Positions 1 through 13,600 of a stretch of 64,000 bases of DNA are shown one piece after another (the first letter of the stretch is position 1; each line of letters opens with the position of its first letter). A program made the position numbers and the translations under genes. The stretch is taken from the NCBI GenBank assembly GCA_000727475.1, contig KL647295.1, positions 1,512,843 through 1,576,842 on the forward strand, written 5' to 3'. Origin of the DNA: Sarcocystis neurona (taxonomy: Eukaryota; Apicomplexa; Conoidasida; Eucoccidiorida; Sarcocystidae). The notes under the pieces were generated by a model that did not search any database, was not told the DNA's origin, and saw only the letters and a program-made list of their open reading frames with translations.

Positions 1-52
1 AATATAGAGCACCGTAGCAACGCAGCAGCAGCAGCACGCGCGGGAGCACAGC

Positions 53-195
53 CTATGGGACACCTAAGACACAACAGACAACCTCGGCATGAGCACCAAG
101 AATCCCCTGTAATCCGTGTTTCGAGTGCTCTAAGGCGGAATGCCACGGTGTTTCCGTGAGCATAAGCCCTTGCAGCTGCGGCCACTGCTGGGCTC
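53..195 (-). CDS. Possible terminal exon on the minus strand at the left edge
   Basis: Reading leftward, a CGCTAGCAG acceptor after a long pyrimidine-rich stretch (about 200-700 on this strand) opens a phase-1 frame of 47 codons ending in TAG at 53-55. The composition is ordinary, with only two adjacent cysteines and no family motif. It could be the last exon of gene A or of another gene, and no support beyond the splice signal and open frame was found. Confidence 0.25.
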
Positions 196-2647
196 CTGCT
201 AGCGGTTCGGAGGGAGAACGACAGCAGCAAGAACCAGCGTGCAGCACCCCAAAAGTCTTGCGTCTCGCCTGTAGCCTTCCTGCTTGAAGAAAACCTTCCC
301 TACTCCTTCACAATGCCGACGCAACAGTTTCCTTACGCGGAAGAAAGGCACCGCATGTATGGCAGGAACTGCAGCGCCGCCGGCAAAGGGGGCCGCAGCA
401 GCCGCAGTGGCAAATAGAAGCAGGCGAGGCAGCACCCGTGACAAAGATGCAGTCGTCTGTCTAGGAAAGAAGAGGCAAGCGGCAGCAGGAGGAAGACTAG
501 GATCACTTCGCTGCTCGGCTGCTTCTTCTTCTGCCGTCACACTGCGCGTCCACCTCATATCCGCCGGAGCTTCTGTGGTAAAGGGGGAACAGAGACCGTA
601 CAGGGAGAGACAGGACAACAGCAACGTTGAAGATGAAGGAAAAAAGGAAGAGCCAGAGGAAAAAGGAAAAAGAATAACCCGAAGTTCGCTACGCTCCACC
701 TGTCCTTTGTGACGCGCGGGACGACATTTCCATCATAGATGCCCGCATCCGGGTACGGTCTAACATACACATGAACGGTTACAGTCACAGACTTTCTCAA
801 TATATTTTTACACGGAATTATATATATACACGAACACGTGGGGATACGACTGCATTCCTAGTCAGCGCGTCTGAATGCGCGAAGAAAAAGCGGCGGTGGG
901 GGTGTTCCGTGCTTTCCATAGCCTTTGCCCCGTGAAGGCACGTGCAGGGCGAACTGTGGGCATGAAAAAGGACGGCGCAGAACGAGTCCCGCTCCGAAAA
1001 TAAACCAAAGTACAGAATGTCGTTGAAAAGGGAAGTGTTTACTGTAGCAGGCCGAAAAGAAAACCGAAGATGACCATCCTCTTGTCGAGCTGCGAACGCA
1101 CGCACGCGCGCTCCACCACCACCCTCTAGCTACCACTAGTAAGCGCGGCGTAGCACTACGTACGCGAGCAACTACATCCGTAAACGCAGGAACAAGTATT
1201 CTTAAACAGCTCACACGTACGCGTATATGTATCTATATATCAAAATATGTATATGCGTGAGTATATGCGCCGTACGTGGTCAGCACTGGGTAGGTACTGC
1301 GTGTCTCGGTCTTTTTAAAAATTCCGGTATGCAGCGGGAGCGTCCGCGCGCACTGGTCTGCCCAAGACGTACATAAATGCGTCACGGCAGCGGCGGCGCG
1401 CGCAGCGGTTGATTTACATGTGTCCACCTCCATTGGACGTACACGTAATAAATACCTTGGCAAAACTCCAAAGATTTACACGTCCGAGCAATACGAGAAT
1501 CCTCCAGTATATTCCACACACTGCTTGCAAGCATTTAGACTTCCGAGTTTTGAGAGAGCGACCCGCGTACCCATTCTTAGCGAAGATGGCTGAAAATGTG
1601 GTAAGCTCGTTATAGGTAGTGTTGCCTCATACGCTAGGGAAGAAGGCTACGTTTTTATGTAATTTCATGTAGGAGACCGCACCGGAAAGTACGCGTGCAT
1701 CAGCATCTGCACAGTAATACAAAAGCCGTGTCGTTCCTAGCGTCTTCTGTGCATTCGGAGGTGGAATATGGACACGACGACTACCTGTGACGTCCACAGT
1801 ACATCCGCTGGCCATCGCTTCAAACTCGAGTCATGCGAGAGTAAATTTGGAAAAGAGTTTACTTACATGTCTGTGTACTGATACATATGCGTGGGCCGAT
1901 ATATGGGTACGCCCTCGACGTCTACGTAGCCGTAGAGGGCTTTGTGGGCACAAATTCCATGGAGTCTACACGAAGATGGCGGGGGTTTTGTTTGAGTTAG
2001 TTGCTGTTCATTTTATGGGTCTGCTGTCGTTCCAGCGGTGGAAGACGCAGGTGCTACAGTTAGGGTGACTGCTCACCGCACTTGGCCGGGACGGCTTCAT
2101 CGGTGCTTCTATTGCGCGTCTTTTTTAAGTGGAAGAGGTAAGTGGTTTTATGTATTGAAGAATGTTAAAGGAATGCTTTTCTACGGTACAAGCTACCTAG
2201 ATAAGCGAACCGGTCGTCCATGTAAGGTGACGGCTGCGTGAACTTACTTCTCTCGTACGTAATGACGGACCTATGCAATGCTCTATTCGCCTTTTTCTTC
2301 ACGGTGAGCCGTCGGTTGAGAAAGTTATTTTGTCTCTGTTCGCATGTAACATGAGCGAGATTTCCGTCGTAAGAAGGCGCGAGAGAAACCTCAGGAACAT
2401 GATTTTCAGCAGGCAGGTTTTTCTCTCTTCTTCAGAACAGGTGTCAACGATGCTTATTAGTGTTGGCTCCTCATGGTAAAAGAACCGAATTCGTAGACAC
2501 GCCGGCAGAGCCGTAAAGCGCCCGGGCCTGCAGCAGCAGCAGCAGTACAAAGCCAAAAAGGCGTTGCTCTGCAGAAGGGTCTTGCAAGGGTCGTCACTGC
2601 TGTTCCCTGCAACTTCACCAACGCATAAAAGCATTCACATGGATGGG

Positions 2648-2733
2648 TACATATATATATATATACATATATGTAAATTTGTATTGCTTCTACCAATGTG
2701 TACATATATATATGTAAATTTGTATTGCTTCTG
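2648..2733. repeat. AT-rich tandem duplication
   Basis: Two copies of about 40 bp sharing ATATGTAAATTTGTATTGCT, each preceded by a TA run. Confidence 0.85.
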
Positions 2734-5700
2734 CCTATCCTGAATGCGGTAAAAGGATAGTCTGGGCGTATGTGTACCTGACACTGTAGCGTAAGTTGTA
2801 TGCGTAGAATTGTGCAACTGCTCATCCTAAGCAGGTTATACATTTGTAGATTCGTCTACATCTACTAGCATGAGCGATATGTGTCTGTGGGATGTTACTT
2901 GCTGCACGGGTTCTCTATGGTCACGAGCTGCCGTACAAAATAGCGCACACCGGGCGAAATTTTTTTGGATTTTGCGTCCCGCATCATGTATGTATGCACA
3001 CACATCACTATGCAAGTGCTTCCACCAGTACTGGCATGGGAAGGTGCTACGAGACTCGAGCTGTCGAAGTATCAGAGGATGACTGGTTCCACCAGCCGTA
3101 ATGTGGACAGTTCCTCTGGCTTTCCAGTCAACGTTACTAACATGAGCGTCACTATGCTCACTGAGGATTCGCCAACACTTAAACCGATACTAATCCAAAG
3201 AGGTATCGAGGTGTTCAACTGAAGAGATCTATCCCCAGTGCTTGCTAAGAGAAAAGGAAACGGAGAGAACGGCAGACCTTGTTTCCCCTCTATGACGATA
3301 ACATGCGGTACAAACGGATGTGCCGTTGCACAGTACTGGGGGGTGCCGGCTACGTGGCGTGGCGGCATCATTTGTAAGCTCAAGTGAATGCATCGTTGCC
3401 GAGATTCCTACCAACGAACGTAGTACGTACACGCATGCGCGTGTATGTGGCACGGAAAATGTGGAAAGATCCTGAGTTACAACAGAGATGTCAACCTCAT
3501 CTGTATGTCTACACAGGCGTTTGTGCGGTCCCACGCGCCTGCAGCTGCTTGCGCAGGACGAGACATGTACTAGCTGACGTGAAAACGCTTGTTTTTATAA
3601 AAAACTATATCGCACTCGTATGTGCGTCTCTCCAGACACCTGTACACGAAATACGTTGTCTGACAACTAATTCTGCAGCTCCACTACTGCGCCGTTACTT
3701 ACGTGATGCGTAAGGGCAGCAACCAAGGCAACAGAACCGAGAGGGGCAGCTGCTGCCCTGAGCCGAACACCGTTCTCGAATTGTTGGGGCGACTGTTCAC
3801 AGCGGAAACGGTTTCTCTCATGCGAAGTAATATGGACTTTTCTGTACGTCGGCCTCGCTTTTAGAGGAGTCGGCCACTTCGCAGTACCAGCGAAGAAGCC
3901 GGTGTTGTAATGAAGCGCGTTATTGCTGGTTCAAACGGATACGAAGGAACTGTGGACTATACGGTTACGCCGATGAGCAACACATATCAACAGAGATGCG
4001 GCAGTATCTACCTCTTTAAGACGTCATTTGCGCACGTAATGCTACGTAGCCTCTTTCTTAGCAGCACTCACAGCAGCCAGGGTGACAGCAGGAGCAATCC
4101 GAGCAGCAGCTGTTGCGGTGGAAGAACCAGTGGTGACGCCTATGATGGTGAGCATGTGTATGGCGCGTGTAACAACAATGACCACTGCAGGTTTGATGTC
4201 GATGCCTTCTCCATGAACGCCTGTGACAGTAGTGGGGCACAGCGTAAAAGATGGAACCAATAAAGTACATCTTCGCAGAATTCTTGACTCTTCGCTACTG
4301 CCGCTTTTACTACTGTTGCTGATGCGGCTGATGCGAACACACTGCTCGTTGCGCCCGAGGCAGAAAAAAGAGGACGCTGATTCTTATGAAGGAACGGGCA
4401 GCTTCACACTACAATTGACTGCTGCCTGGCAAAACCGCGAAAGGTAGGAGAAGAGTTGTAATGGTGCTGATGAGACCAGCCTATCCGTAGTGAGATACGT
4501 GCGTTGCTCGCTTCCCCTCTGCTCCAATAAAGGAAAACTGTACACAAACAACTTTAGAAAGAGACTACTCTCAGTACTTCGTATCGGCAGGCGACACTGT
4601 GTCCTGGCAGTGCCTGTATGGGAAATGGAAAACGCCAGTTACAGAATCTTGTGCGTGTACGTACGGATACATGCGTGTTCGAGCTTTTATGAGACAAAGA
4701 GGTCTGGTGGCTGGCAAGTTCCCGTCTACCTGTTCATTACAGAAGAATTGGACTTTTAAATTTGAACACAACCAAGCGACACAGATCGACGGCAGCAGCC
4801 TCGAGTGGACGTGAGCGTACGCCCGAATACCAGCAAGTGGAGCAACACGTTACTTTACCGTCTCCTTGTCTCTCCCCATATACTTTGACAATACCTACGG
4901 TAATGAGGAATCCATGTAGGGGCTCAGAAGAAGATCCCGTAGCAAAACCTCATGATAAAATCTCTGGACCTGGAAAGGGGCGGGCAGAGGGCGACAGCAG
5001 ATCCGTTCTGTTCCTTCGCAAAAAAAGCGTGGGGGCAGCGAGGAACGCGTGCGGGGCCGGAAGTCCTCCTGTGCCGAATGAGACGAGAGTGGAGCAGCGG
5101 GATACAACTCGGTTTTATGTAAGCGATTGACTACATTGGAAAAAATCCCGTCTGTCCACTCATATACTCATGTGTATGTCTATTTATGCGCTACTACAGT
5201 TGCAAACAACTGCCTATCCGGCTGGTATCACGTGGTCAGAGACAAAGAGTCGACGTCCTTGTCCGGAGCAGCCCCCACACAGAACGAGGCTGCTGGAGCA
5301 AGTGCTACTTTTTGTTGGCTGCTCTCAACCCGAGTGCACAGCTGAACGACATAAATTCCCAAAATTAGACGCTCAAGGCTCTTTGGATTTGGGAATGAAA
5401 CTGCATTTCTTTCTAAGTAGGTGTGGCGTTTGAACACATGTTGCAACCTTTTCAGTAGATGCAGCAGCTAGATGCATAGCTTGAACCCACATTAAGAGCA
5501 CCGTCTGCGTGGCGCCTCAGATCCTGCTGCCGGTGAGCTGCTCGTGATGCAGTGCTGCTAGGATGTAGTCCTGAGTCATGCCCCGTTCATAATTGTTCGC
5601 GTACGTACATTGCAAGAGGAGGACGTTCAGGAATATGCATCGTGTGCGGCGGAAAGGTGAACCGTTGCTAGAGATAAATACAGGTGCAAGACTGCGCTAC

Positions 5701-8700
5701 AACCGCCTCTTTAACGGAGACGCAATGCAGAGAGTCTACACCAGCTCGCAGTTGCGAGCACCACGTAACATTTGTCACACAAAAATGCAAATACGACTAC
5801 ATACGTGCGCTTACACGATGCAGCCAAAGAGGAATTCATACTCCATTCAAATGCAGTAAGTGCATCTCATGCTTAAGCGAGGTTCAGGTGTAGATTTATC
5901 ATCGTGCTCTGCGCATACAGCGACCGCTAAAGGATTCTCTGCACGAATTCCTTCAATGCACGATGCGCGTCGAAGTAGAGGTGCACACATATCCAGCCCA
6001 CAGAAGTTTGTCTATGTCTCTGCGTATCTGTTCACATGCATCCAAACACGAGGCTTAACCAGGGGTGAAAATTTGGCATATGGTTTCAATGCTATGTATA
6101 GATGTAGACACCTGCAGTTGAACTGCGAGGGTGTAGGTGGCATATGCTTCCAGTGCTTATTGATTGTTCGAAGTTGTACACGGACTCTCACCTTTGTGAT
6201 CAGCACCCCCTAGGATAGGGCGGCTTCTCCACAGACTGGCTGGTACACGTGTGCGGACACACCCTGGCTTCAACCACCCCGCGTGCGTGTAACAACTCTT
6301 CACGAAGACACGCAGAAACATTTTCTGCACTGCCACCAGGGCGGACACCTGAAACCGTTCACGTTAGATGCAGGTGTCATTAGGCTGCGCGTGGATGTTG
6401 AATGGTGAGACAGACATGGACACAATCTTAACAGAATAGGCGGAATTTCACACTTCGAATGTGCATTGTTGCCGCATACAGAGAATCAAACAAAAAAAGC
6501 CAGTGTCGACGTCGCCCGTACGGACGTGTGTCTCTGACGAAGTACTTAGATATGCCGCTTCAATATGGCTGGGGTGACCACACAGGGTAGGTCTTAGCGA
6601 GTTTAGCGTGCCTTATCAACAAGCGAAAAAGCAAGATTGAGTGGGTACGCACTTGGCACGGTTTTGCCCATTTTTAGTTATGCACATATACGCGTGTGTA
6701 GATTCCGTATGCGTATATATACGTAAACACTTACGACAATGTCTGTGCGTTGGGGTAGTTTTGCCGATGCATCCACCGCAACTCTCGCAGACGGACATGT
6801 ACGTTTACCCTTGCAAGTTCACATACACTTAACAATCACAAGGAACTGTTATTTGAATCTTAACACCTTTACGGAGAGCCCGTCCTGTACGGGTCCTACC
6901 CAGTACAAGCGCGAGTCGAGCAAATCCTTATGTGCTAAGTTGTACGCGCATTGCATATCGAGGTGTGTAGCCTGTCATACCAGGTTTTCACTTTCCTTCA
7001 ACGTAAATGAGTATACGTGTTTCTTGTTTTTTCGCTTAATGGCAAGAAGACCTGCGAAGGGGGATGTTAGGTGGACATGCATTTGCCAGGTGCAAAGAAG
7101 AGTGAACCTGTAAGACAGCACTGAAAGTGCTTCTATCACACAGGCTCTGTAGAAAACTGTCTGAAGACCACTCAAAAAGTTTTCCATGGAGTCTGGAGAG
7201 AGGTGTTCATCATGCTTCCGACAGTCAACGTACACGGACCTGTGTACATGTGTAGCAACCCGTAGCTCAGCTCGTGTGTGCGGCTTCTACAGTGGATGAG
7301 GAAGTGTACCCGCAGTTCACGCTGCACTGAACGAGCGATCTTTTTTCCCAGATACCTACGCTTGCCGGAACCACGAAGAGTTCCTTGCGCCAAACTTGTC
7401 GACATGCGTGTTGAGGTGTAACTTGTGCAAGTGGCGTACCAAAGTGTTTTCCAGGATGGCCGACGTGGATGTGGGAAGCACAGCTGTGTTGTTTAGGTGG
7501 AACTGCGACTACAGCAATCACGACGATTTGCCGAGGCAGAGACACACGCCAATGTGTACATCTCGATGCACTAATTTCTGGTGCACTTCAAAGTGACTGC
7601 ATACTAACTGAGATGGAGCGAGCTTGTTTCCACTTGTCTTAGAAATCTTAATATCACTCTTGTTTCGGAGTTTTAAGGGGCGCAGAACGCAGCTGATCAG
7701 CTGGCGTCACGAGCAGTGGATCGAAAATAAACGCTCAACCGTCTCATTCTCCGTCCGTCCATGTCCGCGTCCAAAATGTTTCAGTGCCTACGTTGTGAGA
7801 TGGGTCCAGGCCTCCTCCTAGTTTGTCACCTTTGTCAGCGATGTAGTATGCTTTTTTCCGCTCTTCCGACGTGACAAAACGAACTGCTGTCTGTGTGTGG
7901 AGGAACGTACCGCTACTCTCCCCTCTGCACGTACATCCGCCGTGCTTCCGAAGCAATAGGGATACCTTGTGGTCTGCTTTGTGTGCGTATGTCGTGCATG
8001 CATATTGAAGCAGAACAGTTTGGTGTATGGGCTTGTTCATTTCACAACGAGCGCCGTTTCTCTCTCCCTTCTGTGTGTTCGAACATGTATATTCACTCCT
8101 TAATAAAGTTTTTACTCACTTCATACGTATGTGTTAATACGGTCCTGTGTGTCCAGTGCAGTGCATGGCTTTGTTCTTCACAGTTTCTGTGTAAGCATAG
8201 AGGACCATATAGATCGCTATCCACTTGCGAGCTCTGAGGTGGGACACGTGTCGCCGTACTAGCCGCTGCATCTACTTCTGCTTCGCACAACTTTCCCCTT
8301 CGTATTCATTGTGTATCTCTGCGTTTCGCTTCGTTGTCTCGTCCTCTTTACAGCACTACCAAGCCTTTAGCTTGTGCTTCCGGCGTCTTGCGTTAATGTT
8401 TAAGATCTTTCAAAACTGCCGCAGACCGTGATTGATGGAACAGCAAGCTGTTGACATGAGGTGGAGATGTTCAGAATGGTGCTGCATTTGGTGGTGGTGG
8501 AAGGGGAGTTGTGAGCACTACCAGGGGGAACACCACGACGCTCAAACTACATGGGCAGACACGTACAAAATCACGCCATATTGTCGTACACCCCCCCCTT
8601 CCCCCATGTACGTTTGCTCCACAGTGAACAGATACGCATGCTCTGGTACCCTTCTGCTCTTCCTAAAGCAAGCGTCTCCTAATATCTCCACATGCACACA

Positions 8701-8921
8701 CGCACGTTCGCGTACATTGAGGGTAGTCTTGGGCTTGTACTCTGCGCACTCATTCGTGGAGCATGCCCTTGCATACTACTGCGCGCACGTGCTGAAACTT
8801 GGACGCACGCAAGCCCTCCGATGTACCATCGGTCTAAGGGCCCTGTCTTCAGTATTCTAGATAGGCAGCTCTGACACGGCTGCTGCACGCGTGTCGGCTT
8901 TAGCCATATACAAGGCACAAT

Positions 8922-8942
8922 TGCATGCATGCATGCATGCAT
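8922..8942. repeat. (TGCA)n microsatellite
   Basis: About five perfect TGCA units. Confidence 0.9.
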
Positions 8943-10094
8943 CATCGGTAACGCGTATCGTTTCTGTGCGCTGACCCACCGTATGCGAACGCTCAGGGTA
9001 CAAGCGAATCCGAATGCCGTGGCACGTGCTGTTTTCCTCTTGAAACCGCAGATATCTCGCTCCCCACCGAATTGTATGTGGAGTTAGCAGGTGAATATGC
9101 ACTGAGAAAAGCAGGGCCTACCAGCCTGCTGAGACGTACTGCTTCTTGTGACCGAGCATTGTGCGTGGTGACGCACGCGTGTAGATAACGTGTGTGCTCC
9201 ACACGTTTATGCTCACGTGAGCTTACGCGCATGCAGAAACTGATGTATGCGCTGCAGGAATTTCGTCACTGCGTAGCAGGCACCCAAGCCAAAATACCCG
9301 GCTAGAAGCTGGACTGCATGCATCTGTAGTGGTATGTCCCGGTCATCCAGTGTCCGTGTCTGAAAGGCTCGAAGGCGTTGTTTCCACGGTTGCTGCTTAC
9401 TGTTTTGTGCGTGCGTGTGTGTATGAGCGAGAATGGCTTTTCTCTCCGTGGGCGCCCGCATGCAGTGCATTCTTCTGGCAAACATGTGAAAGGCTTTTGT
9501 TGGTGCATCACACATGACCGAGGTTCTCGCCTGCACGTGCGTGAAAAAACACGGTTGTTCGCTTCTTTCTGTAGAGGGGTACGCGTGTGACTTCCTTTGC
9601 GCACGCATCAACAGAGAGCAGTGGCAGTTGTTATTCTAGCGTCTGTGTTCTTTGGTCTGTCGCCCGGCCCGCAAACACTTCGTTTACTGTGCAAAGGCGG
9701 CCCCCCATATTGCTTCTGCACATACAGGCATCAAATCTGCTGGTCGTCCTTGCCGAGAAGGTCAAGCTAGCTCAGCGTGGCTGTGCAGTCGTTCTTGAGT
9801 GCAGCATCTTACCTTCAAACGCCCGGCCTCTCATGGACTCTTCTGTCTGCTAGCTTTTTTGACATTCCTTTTACACGCTGGAGGTAGATATCTTCGTCTA
9901 GCGACAGGGAACTCTGCAGTACGGGCTTCAGCCTCTGCAACCGAAGTGCTCACACACCTGAGCGCCTCTGTGACCGCAGAAGCTCGCGCACCAAGGCCGG
10001 GGAACGCCAGCGCAGCAGCACTCCTCGTAGACAGTGGAGGTCGCCGCAGCTGCAGCAACAGCTTTCAACACAGAGTTGCACCACCATATTTTGG

Positions 10095-10257
10095 AAACCC
10101 GTAAATCAGCGCAGGAGTCTTTGTCGCAGCAGCCTGCGCAGCACCAATCTGTCTAGCAGCAGCGCTTAGACACCTGCGAAACAGCGACCCGCAAAAATCG
10201 GTGCAACGGCATGTTCCGTGTACTCCCCGGGCAGCGTCATAAGCAGGAGTAGTACTG
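10095..10257 (-). CDS. Possible further gene A exon (divergent cysteine module)
   Basis: An open stretch contains T-C-R-C-T-D-F-C-G-S-L-F-R-R-C-L-S. This fits the C-x3-C-G-x4-[R]-C signature of the family and resembles C-V-D-Q-C-G-S-L-M-R-C-L-G of gene B exon 2. A CTTCCAG acceptor at the right edge gives phase 2, which does not match the phase-1 end proposed for exon 6, so at least one boundary is wrong. Limits are approximate. Confidence 0.4.
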
Positions 10258-10459
10258 GAAGTCATAAATACCAGAACAGCTTCCCGTTCTTTGTCTCTTC
10301 TCCTGTTCACTCTTGCCTTCCCGTACTGCCTTCTATTTTGAGGCCGTTATTACATTCCGCTCTTCGATCTTATCCACGCGAGGGTGGAGAAGTGCGCAAC
10401 AGGACCGTAAGCGGCGAGTCTGCTGTCATTGTTTGCGTTCTCGTTGGCAGCTTCAACAC

Positions 10460-10642
10460 ATCCGAGCTCCTTTTGTATTTCCGTTGCAGAGGTGGCAACT
10501 GGCTGTGGATTCGGTCTTGTTTGCGAGCAATAGGGCGGATTCAATGGAGTGGCCTCGCATTCCTCCCCCGTCAAACATGGGGCTGGTGTGCTACGGATCG
10601 TGTGCTCCAGTTCGTGGTCCTCCTGCAGTCTCGGGTCCGCAT
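10460..10642 (-). CDS. Gene A exon 6: P-C-x5-C-x9-C linker segment
   Basis: The acceptor is CCCCCTGGTAG and entry is phase 1. The segment contains T-P-A-P-C-L-T-G-E-E-C and L-N-P-P-Y-C. It aligns with gene B exon 6 (P-D-P-C-P-P-G-E-K-C, A-P-P-F-C) and with the start of exon 4 in both genes. From acceptor to first Cys both paralogues have 22 residues. The donor is less certain: GGAT|GTGTTG would end the exon in phase 1 at 10460, but the frame stays open about 110 bases further. Confidence 0.65.
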
Positions 10643-13600
10643 CTACCAGGGGGGCATACATCAGCATTGCAACAGCAGTTCACAAGAAACAGTCACGTCG
10701 ACCGGAGGTGACGGTCGTACACGGTACCTCATTGGAAAGGCTACGATGTGTACAACAGGACAACAACAAAGCAATGGGAAATACATGAGCTTTTCCTTGT
10801 GGTCGAGTTAGACACTACGTAACGCGGAAGACACTACACTAAACCATTCAGGCTGTTCAGAAAGATTAAGTGGAAGCGCGAGGCATATGCCTCCTGCACC
10901 GTAAACCCTCAAGAGGCAATAATACGAGATGAGACACAACTGCCACATTTTTTGCAGAGGAAACAATGTGAACCGAAGCCAGAGGCGTTCACGCAGATGC
11001 GTCTTTGCACACGGACACGGTGTACTTCTCTTCACTAACAGAAGTGCAAACGTAGCGGCTTAGCTGAACTGCTTGCATGGAACTCGACTGTAGAAGGAAG
11101 ACGCTCGCGAAAACAGATACCACATGCCACAGCTTCCGGCAGAAAATCAAACGCACAACACGTGCGCATATATGTGCACTGGACGGGTCTTCCTCAACTC
11201 TCTGCATTCCACCAGAACGGTGGAGAACACAAGGAGGCATACAATGTATCTTAGGCGTAGTTCTCAAGATGAAAAAGGAGAAGTGCAGAAAAAGGTAACC
11301 CGTAAAAATGGGCTTTATATGCTGTGAACGCCAGTAGCAAAGCAAGGTGTGTCCAGCTCTACGTACCACGTCGGAACCGTAACGCATATTTCTGCTTGCA
11401 GATCAGGTTTTTCGTCTGCGTGCAGCTTAAAACAATCAGTAGCCGTGGGGTTCTCACGGGTACTTCACTGTCATGCCTATTTTTCACGTATGTAGACATA
11501 CACGTAACTTCCCGCTCGAGCAGCTAGGAGTAGCTCAGCACAGAAGTACCCACCTACTCTGCTTTCAAAATATAGTTTCCTACAAAACTACCTGCTGCTC
11601 TACTTTTCCACACACAATATATATGTGCCCTCTACCCTGTATCTCTCGCGTATGCCTAACTGGTTCTACGCCATTTTAACTCCCAACTGCATTCGCATAT
11701 ATTGCCTCAGCACAGTGTGTGCACGCCCACCAACGGATCCAGACGCGCACGTAGTGAAGGCACCACAGTTGTTCGCGCAGCCCGTCCACCCCTTCGCCGG
11801 TAGTTCATCCTGAGCAGTAACGCGCACGAAGACCAACAGGGGGTGGCCGCCGCAGTAGCAGCGAACAAGGATTGGAAGTCCAACAACAAGATCTGTGCGC
11901 GCATGTATATTTACCCACATATATAAAGACCCCACGAAGGCAATTGTCATTGGCGCAGCAGCAAAAGGTAGCAACCGGGAACAAGAAGAGCTAAAGGTAG
12001 GGCAACCGCGACAAGTTTTTCAGCGACCCCAGCACACTGCATCACAGCTTCAATAGCGCCCCGAGCCGTCGGAGACACAGCAGCGGCGGCAAAAGTGCGA
12101 GAACAGTACTAACAGGCGCACGTCATTGTTGCACACAACTAAAACAGCAGCCGAGGTCACACCTCAGGAGACTAGCTGGGTAGTACAGCGGCAGCTTCCC
12201 CATACTAGATTGTGCGACGGGAACAACTAAGGGGTCTTCAAAAGCAGGGTCTACAAAGAACCAAAATATAGTGGAACCACCATTTTTGTGCACAACTCCA
12301 AGCCCCTGCCCTAACCGCACTAAAGCGATTACCGTCCCCTTCTCAAGAAGTCCCGAGTTTTCCCGCCCCCGTAGCTCCTCCGTAGAACACTCGTGCAGCT
12401 GCCCTTCTCTAGAAGTACGGGCCAATATTCTCGCCTCTGCTATTGCAGCCGGTGTGCGTGCAGAACTGCTGCTTGAGGCTTGTCTTCCCGCGCAGCACAA
12501 CGCGTTGTACTGCATGTTCAACCGATGGTGCCGTTGTCCGCTGGCCCCATCAGCAGAATCAGTTGTCGCCTCTGAATGTCCTTTGCCTCTCTTCCCGGCC
12601 TCTTTCTATCAAAACATCTACTGCTGGCTCTGCCTAGCCTACACAACGCAAGAGACAATGTTCGCCGCACTAGCTGCACATTTACTACGACAGGTGCTAC
12701 TAACACTAGTCCTACCACACTTACCGTTGTACTTACCACAAGTGGTACACTTGATACAAGTATTACTGCTACTACTGCGACGAGTATCCGTACTTCGATA
12801 CCGCAGCAGCACCTGTTCGAGCTTAAAACGGCGCGCAGAAGCTGCAGTACTGCTTTGATAGGGTGCCGTATGTAAAAAGTTCTATCTAGCTGCTCCTTTG
12901 CGTGACAGTAGTCTTCTCCATTCGCTTCGCACCTACAGTCACTGCAAGGCCATCCTCGCTTAAATACCTTCTGCTAAGGGCTGTACGACTCTGGTGTTGC
13001 GCTCGTGCATTCTACTTCGGTAACGCTAGACATTTTTTTGTTGAAAGACAGTGTATTGTTGTTCGCGTGCCCCGAGCTCTGCAACTGTATTACTCCACAA
13101 CCGCCGCTTGTGCTATCTGCGTATTGATCTCTTCGTGAGCTGCCCATTTTGTGCTGGTTGTCTGTGTCTTCCCCGCAAGCGTTCGCGGTTTCCTCTGTGC
13201 CGCGTCATCTTCGTGTTGTCCTTCGAATTGTTGGCAGCAGCTGCACGCCAGCATCATTCCCCCGTGTGTCTTTACATGTGAATAAGTCTTCTGCTGTCCC
13301 AGTTGTAAGCTGGTTCCAGTGAAGCAGCGCAATGACATATCTGTCTGTGGCGGTTATCAAAATTCTGCCTGTTCCCCTTTTTTCCAGCAGCTGGTATGAT
13401 CCCTGATTTGAAACATTGCTTCAGCAGCGCTTCGTCCCCTCCTTGCCAATTCCCTTCATTTTTTCTTTTGCTTCTCCATCCAGGCGAAGTCATCTCCCCT
13501 GCTAATTCCCCTCCTGTCTCTCTCTTCCTTAATACGTTCATCTTTCGTCTTCGTACGTATCTTGTGCTAGTCACGATACAATGCACACAAAAATGCAGTT

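Larger units (their letters stand above)
196..10094. other. Left non-coding region
   Basis: No exon could be supported over nearly 10 kb. It contains a GA/CAG-rich stretch at 200-700 (pyrimidine-rich on the minus strand), TATA-type microsatellites, a (TGCA)n run and several period-3 stretches rich in GCN/GTN/ACN triplets (for example 4040-4370 and 9900-10060) that stay open but have no start or domain. It is probably intron or 3' flank of gene A. Confidence 0.5.

Noticed and set aside
199..712. Overlapping frames on both strands near the left edge, one Lys/Arg/Ala-rich and one Leu/Ala-rich
   Set aside because: A purine-rich/CAG-rich stretch that is open on both strands. No splice-consistent model or homology was found, and it behaves like the intron tracts elsewhere.
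7267..7400. Minus-strand Q-C-S-V-N-C-G-Y segment resembling the micro-exon signature
   Set aside because: The third cysteine and following Gly are missing and no phase-consistent splice sites flank it.
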